NCBI GenBank assembly: GCA_013397435.1
Contig: VZRG01000355.1
Span: forward strand, 487,349 to 551,348
DNA length: 64,000 nt
Direction: 5' to 3'
Origin: Erythrocercus mccallii
Taxonomy: Eukaryota; Chordata; Aves; Passeriformes; Dicruridae
Part shown: piece by piece, positions 56,867 to 64,000 of the stretch
Layout: the number at the start of each line of letters is the position of its first letter
How positions within the stretch are numbered: the stretch's first letter is position 1
Program-made: the position numbers and the translations under genes
The notes under the pieces: model-generated
Database searches by the model: none
What the model was told of the DNA's origin: nothing
The model's input: the letters and a program-made list of their open reading frames with translations, nothing else

Positions 56867-57194
56867 AGCTAAAGACAGCCCTGTGACTGTTACCACCTGA
56901 TGGTCACTAAACAATCTACCTCAGACTCTCTTCTGTTTTGTCTGCAGACATTATGAAAGTGCACCTGAGGCTTCCCAGGTCCCCGACTTCAGTTCTCTTT
57001 CATCCTGTGAGGAGGACGGAGATTCTTCAGGTGGCCTTGGCACACGCTGTGCTTTGGAAGCACTAAAAGGAAACGCTTTTAAAAACGTGTATTTTAATGT
57101 TCATACAAAAGAGATTATTTTGAACAGTATTGTTACCAGATCACTAATTTGATATTTTAACTGTATAAATTTTTTGGAACATATGTATATATAA

Positions 57195-57200
57195 AATAAA
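57195..57200 (+). terminator. INTS6L: Distal polyadenylation signal of INTS6L
   Basis: AATAAA in a strongly A/T-rich context (ATATATAAAATAAACC), with GT-rich sequence beginning about 40 bp further (CTGTAGCGGGCAGC onward). It is the last AATAAA of the transcription unit before sequence character changes. Confidence 0.65.
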
Positions 57201-57225
57201 CCATTTTATTAATTTTTAAGAAGTG

Positions 57226-60200
57226 CTAATCTGAGAAGTCTGTAGCGGGCAGCACTGAGTTCCTCCAGTTGTCTGTTACCAGCAGACTGAGGATATTTTT
57301 GTAAAACCAGCTGAACCTGGTGTTTCACATCCTTAACACAGCTTGTGGTGTTAGCTGCAGATATGTTTGTACCCTGGAGCACTTGTCCAGGTACCACTCA
57401 GCTTGGCCTCTGGGGTGCACATTTTTACTCAGTTTTGAAGGCTGTAAGTTCTAGTTTACTAAACCCTTGGTTACCTGAGCTGGTATCCTCTCCTCTGTTC
57501 ATCTTAACTTTTTTTTCCAAAGGCAGTTCCATATATGACAGAATATACAAAGAAGACTGAAGCCATCTGCATGTATTTTTTCTCTTTAGAACAGTACCAA
57601 TAATGTGCCAGTGTTAAGTGGCTCCTGGGATGAGTTTGTGTTTTCAGTTATTTGCTCCTAACCTCCTCTGATCCTCTAACAGCTTTCTTTAAAAGACAGG
57701 TTAAAGTTGTGCTCATGCTGACTTGTGCTTTTGGCCTCGTATGGGAAATAGCCCAGGTATTCCAGTGGACTGGCCAGGCAGGGAAACAGATTCTCGTGGT
57801 GAGCCTGTACTTGTCTGTTCCTGCTGGTATTTTTAGTACGAACCAGCCTGTGAGACATCTTTTCCATCCACTCTGAAGCAGTGGCCTTGGTTTCTTTCCC
57901 TGGGAGATGCAGTTTGACCATTGGAATGACACCAGTGAAATCCAAGAAGGAAGTGAAATTCAAGAAGGAAATGAAATACAGCAATAGCAAATCTGTCATG
58001 GTGTATATGAATGAAGGGGAAGGCATTACTGTAAATGTTCCCTGATTCTTACAAGTAACTTTTATTCATCAGTGTAGATGAATAAAACAATATTTTTTTT
58101 AAACCCCACAAACACCTTGAAATGATACAAAGGGGGATTTACTCCTTCAACTTCCACATGGCAGCTGTTTGTCACTGTCATGGACCTCCTATGCCAAATG
58201 TTGGATTCTTATAAGGGATTTTATTTACAGAGCTCAGCTATACTGTGCATACCTCGTTGTAAAGTGGCCTGGTTAAATGCATCAAGCTGCATGTAATGTG
58301 CTGTTCTTGAAATAGTAGGTGATCAGAGGAGACAGCTTTCTTCCATGTAGTTAGTGGCTGTTTAATTTTCATCACCCATTCCAGAGATGCTTGATCATTG
58401 TGTGTCTGAGCAGGGGGCGTATTTTTAACTAGTGACCTTGTTAGTGTGTAAATCTGCTCTTTGGTGGGATGCAGTTGGCTGCCAAATCAGCTGCAGGGAG
58501 CTGGTAACTTCCATTCACTCACTTGGAATCTTGCACCTCAGAAGCCACAAAATACTCAAGTGCAAGCAGTGAGAATTTTACCTTACCTCACCATTATTTT
58601 ATCTGAATAGACTGAATTTGGATTAGAGCACCAGAAACCATGCAGTGAACTGGACCTAAGTCTTCATTACAAAGGAAGGAAGGAAGATGTCCTCTGGGGT
58701 TGTGTCAGTGCAGAGATGAAAAAAAAGGAGCAACACCAGTTGATGAAAAGCACACACAGCCCTGAATTCCACATGGAAATGGCTCATTGGAAGCAGAAAA
58801 TGTTGCACATCTGGTTTAAGAAGATTCTTAATGGAGAGAGTTCCTTGTGAGCGTGCCTTGAACAGGCCCAGTCCCAAGCAGTGCTGGCACTTCAGGGACA
58901 ACCAGGATGGCCACACTGGTGTCAGGCCTTGCATCTGGTACAGACCATGGCCCAGCAGCAAGAGCTGTTGTCACCAGGGTTGTGACCTGTGTGACAAGTG
59001 AGCTCGTTGCAGGAGGAGTGTCCCTCAGCAAGGGCTCAGGAGAGAGGATGGGTCCACTGATGCATCCTGGAATTGGAAGTCATTTGTGCTTTGATAAACT
59101 TATATTTTTGAGCCCTTGTTTATGTAAGGTTGAAATAGTGTGGCGCAGTTGAATGTTGGGAAATAGGGAAGAAATATGGCTCTGTGTTTCCTGTAAGGAG
59201 CACCGTTTAACAATCTGAATTAACAAATTTAGCACTTGCCTTCCTTGGGTGGAAGGGTTGTGAGGTGCTTTGGAGTCTGGATACCTGTGTGAGTTCTGCT
59301 GCATCTGTTTTCTGACCCTCTCTTAATTAGGTCTCCTGAGTGCATGTTACCTTTATTTTTCCCTTGTAGACATGAAGGGTTTTTCCTCCTAAGCCATGCA
59401 GCTCCCAGGCTGGTCACTATGGTAGGTGTCTTGTTGGGTGCTGTTGTTCCCAGTTCAGGGGCACAGTGCATTTATGGTGGGTACGTGTATTCTTGCCCAG
59501 GTTTAACCAGCATGAGAAAGTGATTGTCATCTTCCAAAACAGCAGCTGCAGATGCTGTTACTGTGCTGTGCTTGACTGTGCTGTGGTCAAGCAATTGTCT
59601 CCCTTTCTAGGAAACAAAAAAAGCCAAACCAGTTTTGTTTTTTTTTTTAATCTGGTAATTTTCTCCTGGTTCTTCCTGTACATTGCCTGACTGAAGTGGC
59701 AGCAGCATAGGCTGTTGCATTTTCTTTTGGTCTGTTCTTTAGTATCTACCAAGAAACTTCTGATGGAAAAATGCAAGAAATGCATTACCTAACAGAAACA
59801 ATTAAAAAATCCAGTAAAGCTCAATTACAGTGTTTCATACCAGCAACATGGCAACATCACACCTTTAGCAAATGGACTTGAGAGTGCTTGTCTTGAGAAT
59901 GTGCAACCTAGTTAAGCAGAAAACAAGGCCAAAGACACTTCAGATCTGGCAGACAGGAGGTTTGGCAGAGATCTGAAGGAAGGATGTTAGTCACTGGAAT
60001 TAAAAGGAGTTGCTGCTTGCAGGTCTGCAAAAACAAGTTGAAGTCTATTCTAGGTGGAAAAGGAAGAAACTGGAGAAGAGGAACGCCTTGGGATTTAGCA
60101 AAAATCTTCTGGCCTGCAGGAATTGTTAAGCTGTATTCTAAATCTGAATCTTGAGATCACTTCAAGGAGGATGGAACTAAACAAAAAATGTTGAACTTTG

Positions 60201-63200
60201 CTGAAATTATCCATTCAGTTGAGCTGCAGCCTGGCTTCTTGTTTCACCATGGAAAGACTTGGCTTGGCTTTGGCAATGGTGTTTTTTCTCTCAGTCTGTG
60301 ATGTGGTGTTGCCTCTCAGTAGTGGCCAGAGCAGCATGGCAGGGGAGCCCTGTGGTTGTCCATGGAGCTGGGAGTGCAGATAGGGGCTGTGGGAAGAGTT
60401 GGTGGAAAAGGGCGTTGCTGCCTGTGTGCTGTAGGAGGTGGTTCAGCTTCACATCTTCCACGTCAGAGCCTTCGTTTTAAAAGTGTACAAGATGCTTCTC
60501 ATTTCTGGTGCCTTGAGCAGCAGATTACTCAGAGTTCAGAAGATGGATGCGCCAGAGAAGGAGTTACATTGTTGTACAGACTTGCAGCCTTGTGGAAGAA
60601 CTGAATTGCACATGCCTTCAGCCCTGTGGCTTTGCCAGGAATGGGAACTGGTGATACCATGTAAGGAAAATTGTCCTTTTAGCAGGAGCTTGGAAGTGCT
60701 CAAAACAGCTGCATATTTCCTCAGATGCTGAGCTCAAGATGAAGCTCTCAATTTATATTGAAATCCAGAAGAGTAGTTTAGCCTGGGAAAGGTGGTGGAA
60801 TGAAAACCTCAGATTAGATTTTTGCTGGACATCTGATGTTTTTGAGAGCCTGGGGAAATTTTATCTTTACGTCTGCAGTGGGAATTTGACAGCTATTTCC
60901 TAGTCCTGGACCAGCTCCAGCTGCAGTGGAAGTAGCTGGATCCTTGGTATTTGTATATTTGCTGTCATCTCCATCACTGTCACTCCTCTAATGCACATAG
61001 TCTTGCATAATGTCCCTTAAAATACTGGACACCTCTGGCAATTTGCTGTATGCCAGTGCTCCACTCGCCACTGCTGAGCAGCTGGTAGGATGGACAGAGC
61101 TTTTTGGGAATGATCCCCATGGTGTGTGCTCATTTAAAAAACACTTAGCACCCTGCAGGATGTTCATCAGGAGGAGAGGGTTATAAAGCATTTTGGTATA
61201 TAAAGCACGACTAGGGCAAAACTCTTTTTGTGTGGTCAGCCCGTTTCTTGTCATTTGCTCCAGAGCAGGTGTATATTTTAATGTTAAATTGTATTTGTAA
61301 ATGTTTGATATGTAGGATATATCAAAGAGCAGTTCAGCCTTTTGTAAAAGATGGAGTTGGGAGACTTCCCCCCCTTGCTTCATCTTGCAGATGTGACCCA
61401 TGTGCTTGTGTAGAGATCGCCCTTGCCCAGAGAAGGATGCTAGGCTATGCTCAGGTTTTCCATAGGGAGGGACTGCTCTGGAACCATCCCTGGTCTCAGA
61501 TCAGTGATAAAAGGCAAATGGAGCTGATTTTTGGTGGGTTTGTGGAAGTGCACTTGACGTTTCTTGAGGTGGTGGTAGCAGTGTGAGCAGTTCCTGTCTG
61601 GGCACAACTTTCAGAGCTGAGGAGGCTGTTGGGATATTTGGGGTTTGAGCAGCCACAGGTCTGGTCAGGGCTGTAGTGGTTGCCTGATCCTGTGGCACCG
61701 GGTGTCTCAGGGATCAAGGGTGCTTTTCTAAGTAGGACAGAAATAAAAATGAGCCCTGCTCCCAAGACTAGAAAGTGATTTTAAAAAACGGCATTTTGCT
61801 GATTGCAAATGATTATAATGCAGCTGCTTGACAGTGACATCCCAGCCATGGAAGAATAACATTGATTCTTTGAGCTGTTTTCCAATCTGCACAGCATATT
61901 AAAACCCTTCATGCACAGTTGGCACATTTAACTTTGATTATGTTGTTGAAGTGACTGATCTGAGAGCAGCCTGGATCCCAGTTGCTTGCAGAATTTGAAA
62001 GTAAGAGTGTTCCAATTCATCTGCAGTTGGTTATTTTGGAAGAGAGACAAACTATCTCAAGCACTTTTAGGGCTGCTAATTAAAGTCTTGGGGCCCTCCT
62101 CTGAGAAAGTCTTTAAAGATGGATGGAGGGACTTAACCAAGGTCACATAGTGTGTCAGTAACAAAGATGATTATAAAATCTGTATCCTAATTTGGTTTTG
62201 CAGACTTGAATTATTTCCCTGGTGTGGACAATCCCACCACAAACCAACACACTGGCTGCTGGGCTCTTGTACGTGTCAGTGGGTTCCTTCCTCCCTGTGC
62301 TCTCCCACCTCCCAGCTGGGTCTGGCATGGGAGCAGCCTGAGGTGGAGACAGGACAGTCTCCCTACTGCTTCCTCACAGAAGTGGCTGCAGTGGGTGTCT
62401 TTTGGCTGGCAGTGTGCTTCTAGGGCTGGGAAAAAGCAGGAGCTTGGAAAGGAAGGTAGGAGGGCTGCAGAGAAGCTGCCCAAGCCTGTAGGTACTTGTG
62501 GTGGTACTGCCTCTTCATCTGAGTTTGGCTTCTACCTGAGCTGCTCCAGTACCTTTCCTGTCCCAGTGAAAGCACATTTTGAAATTCCACTGGCATCTTG
62601 GGTTCAGGGCTCCTCCCTCTGCACACACAGAACTTAGAAGCCACTATCCAAAATGATCATTAGTGGAAAAGGAGATTGTGGGGGACTCGGGAGCTCTGGA
62701 AGAGGCTATTTTAAGTGTATTGCATCCATCAAACCCTCCTGCAGGAGTTCTGGCAGAGAACAGGAATGCCAGTGTGCAGCAGCAGTGTTTGGCTCGCTAG
62801 GAGTGGATGTGGGCAGGATATGCCAGGGCTCGACGAGCTCAGTGAGCTCTCACCGAGCTGCTGCTGCGGCAGCCCCTGCAGCTTCCAGCAGGTGAAACCG
62901 GGTCACAGCGACTCCTGGGAATTGTCTGAATTCCCCGCAGGAAAGGCAGTTACTGGTGAGTCACGGCCCAGGCTGTGATGGGAAATGGTTGCTGGATAAT
63001 AGGTTGAGCGATGGTGGCTTTTCTTCACACATCAGGACCCTGAGGAGGCTCTGACCTTGTAGGGCCGCTGAAAGCTGTTTTGTCTGGGTTCCAGGTGACC
63101 AAAGCTGAATTCCTGCAAATGTAGATACAACAGGCTCTCCTTCCCAGGGTCTGCCTTGCACCCCTGGACTTGGTGTACCCTCTGTTGAAAGGAGTTGTGA

Positions 63201-64000
63201 AGGTAAGGAGATGAAAGCTCTTGCTATGATAGGAAACCAGAAGTTGAAAACCTTTCCCTGTTCATGCTCAGGCACAAGGTGGGAGCTCTGAGGGACTGAC
63301 CAGTAGTGAATTTGGGAGGTTGGTGCTGTGCTCAGTGCCAGGCTGGCATGGGGCCCTGTGAGAGGGGTTTGTGCTAATGGAGTCCTCTGCTTTGTCTGGA
63401 GCTCATCTGTCATGACTCCTTATTTCACTGCTGCTGTTTTAACTTGCACTTCATCTCTCTGGAGCATCCTGTTGCTCTGCTCCTGGAATATGGTGGGGTT
63501 GAGCCTCAGGTCTGCCCCTTTCAAGCTCTGCAGTTGCTGCCTGGGCACAAGAAGCAAAAGCAGAGAACAAAGTGCCTTGCAGAGCTCCCCTGCCCACTGC
63601 TCCCATGCTTGGAGACAGCACAGGCTGTTTCCAAGGTTGTCCTCCCTGCCAGCCCAGGACAACTCAAGGCAGCAGCTTGGCCATGGCTGCACTTGATCAT
63701 CAGCAGACCTGGGTTTTTAACCAGCCCTGGTGCATCCTGTAGGATATGTGGGTCCCTCCCATGGGAGATGAACATGGGCCTCGCTGTGCTGTGGCTTTTC
63801 CTTTGTGCTCTGAAGCTGCTGTATTTAAACAGGTGTGGAAGGAGCAGCCGGCTCCAGCTTCATAGTGGTGGTGGCGACTTTGAAATGGTGCCACTGTTCC
63901 CGAGAGTCCCTCAGCAGAGACGTGTGTGACAGGAGGCTGTAGAGCAGCATGGTGGCCTTGGGCAAGGAGAGGGGGCATTATTTGGCCCCTTCTCTCTGTG
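57226..64000. other. Intergenic DNA downstream of INTS6L, no gene recognised
   Basis: GC content rises gradually towards 62-64 kb, which makes chance open frames longer (up to about 160 codons), but none contains a domain I recognise and none is framed by convincing splice sites. A second AATAAA (58081-58086) follows a short A/T-rich stretch and could end a longer 3' UTR. A CAGGGGGCG core (58411-58419) resembles part of a CTCF site. In mammals the neighbours of INTS6L include MMGT1 and SLC9A6 (from memory), and I see no exon of either here. Confidence 0.55.

Larger units (their letters stand above)
56310..57220 (+). other. INTS6L: 3' UTR of INTS6L (end approximate)
   Basis: About 0.9 kb from the stop codon to just past the distal AATAAA signal. 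The last 150 bp are A/T-rich. No repeat element interrupts it. Confidence 0.7.

Noticed and set aside
60198..60383. Short ORF with a signal-peptide-like segment (M-E-R-L-G-L-A-L-A-M) downstream of INTS6L
   Set aside because: The hydrophobic start is tempting for a secreted protein exon, but no recognisable mature sequence, clear donor or second exon follows.
63444..63929. 161-codon plus-strand ORF near the window end
   Set aside because: The region is GC-rich with long ORFs in several frames on both strands and no domain. Chance is more likely.

Overview
This is eukaryotic, vertebrate nuclear DNA and most likely avian. Coding sequence is split into short exons with GT-AG introns, the surrounding DNA is AT-rich, and there is one CpG-island promoter. 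The recognisable interspersed repeats are two diverged CR1-type LINE 3' ends, the typical bird retroposon, and one solo retroviral LTR. A songbird-like genome is plausible, but that is inference. There are no operons, prophages, CRISPR arrays or other prokaryotic features.

Layout. 1-17 kb: intergenic DNA with no supported gene. It contains a solo LTR (8394-8926) with a perfect 6-bp target-site duplication, some microsatellites, and a sense-oriented CR1 tail (about 16448-16820). 17.1-18.4 kb: CpG island with GC boxes, an octamer, a CCAAT box, an E-box and a downstream YY1-type site. 17670-56309: one complete 18-coding-exon gene on the + strand. A second CR1 tail, in antisense, lies in intron 2 at about 18556-18925. 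56310 to about 57220: 3' UTR with two AATAAA signals. 57.2-64 kb: intergenic DNA with nothing recognised.

The gene. The spliced exons give a 2,700-nt ORF (899 aa plus stop) with a consistent phase at all 17 junctions. The product is an Integrator complex subunit 6 family protein: an N-terminal vWFA domain with a D-T-S-A-S MIDAS motif, a central conserved body, a basic K/R-rich segment, an acidic variable linker, and the C-terminal INTS6/SAGE1/CT45-type helical domain. Paralog-diagnostic positions, compared from memory, favour INTS6-like (INTS6L, formerly DDX26B) over INTS6.

I did not find a novel biological system. The points most worth checking are the isolated CpG-rich exon 15, the tandem donor after exon 9, the possible alternative promoter or intronic element at the YY1-type site, the clean solo LTR, and two stretches of unexplained long ORFs (intron 2 near 34.2-35.3 kb and intron 9 near 48.1-48.65 kb).
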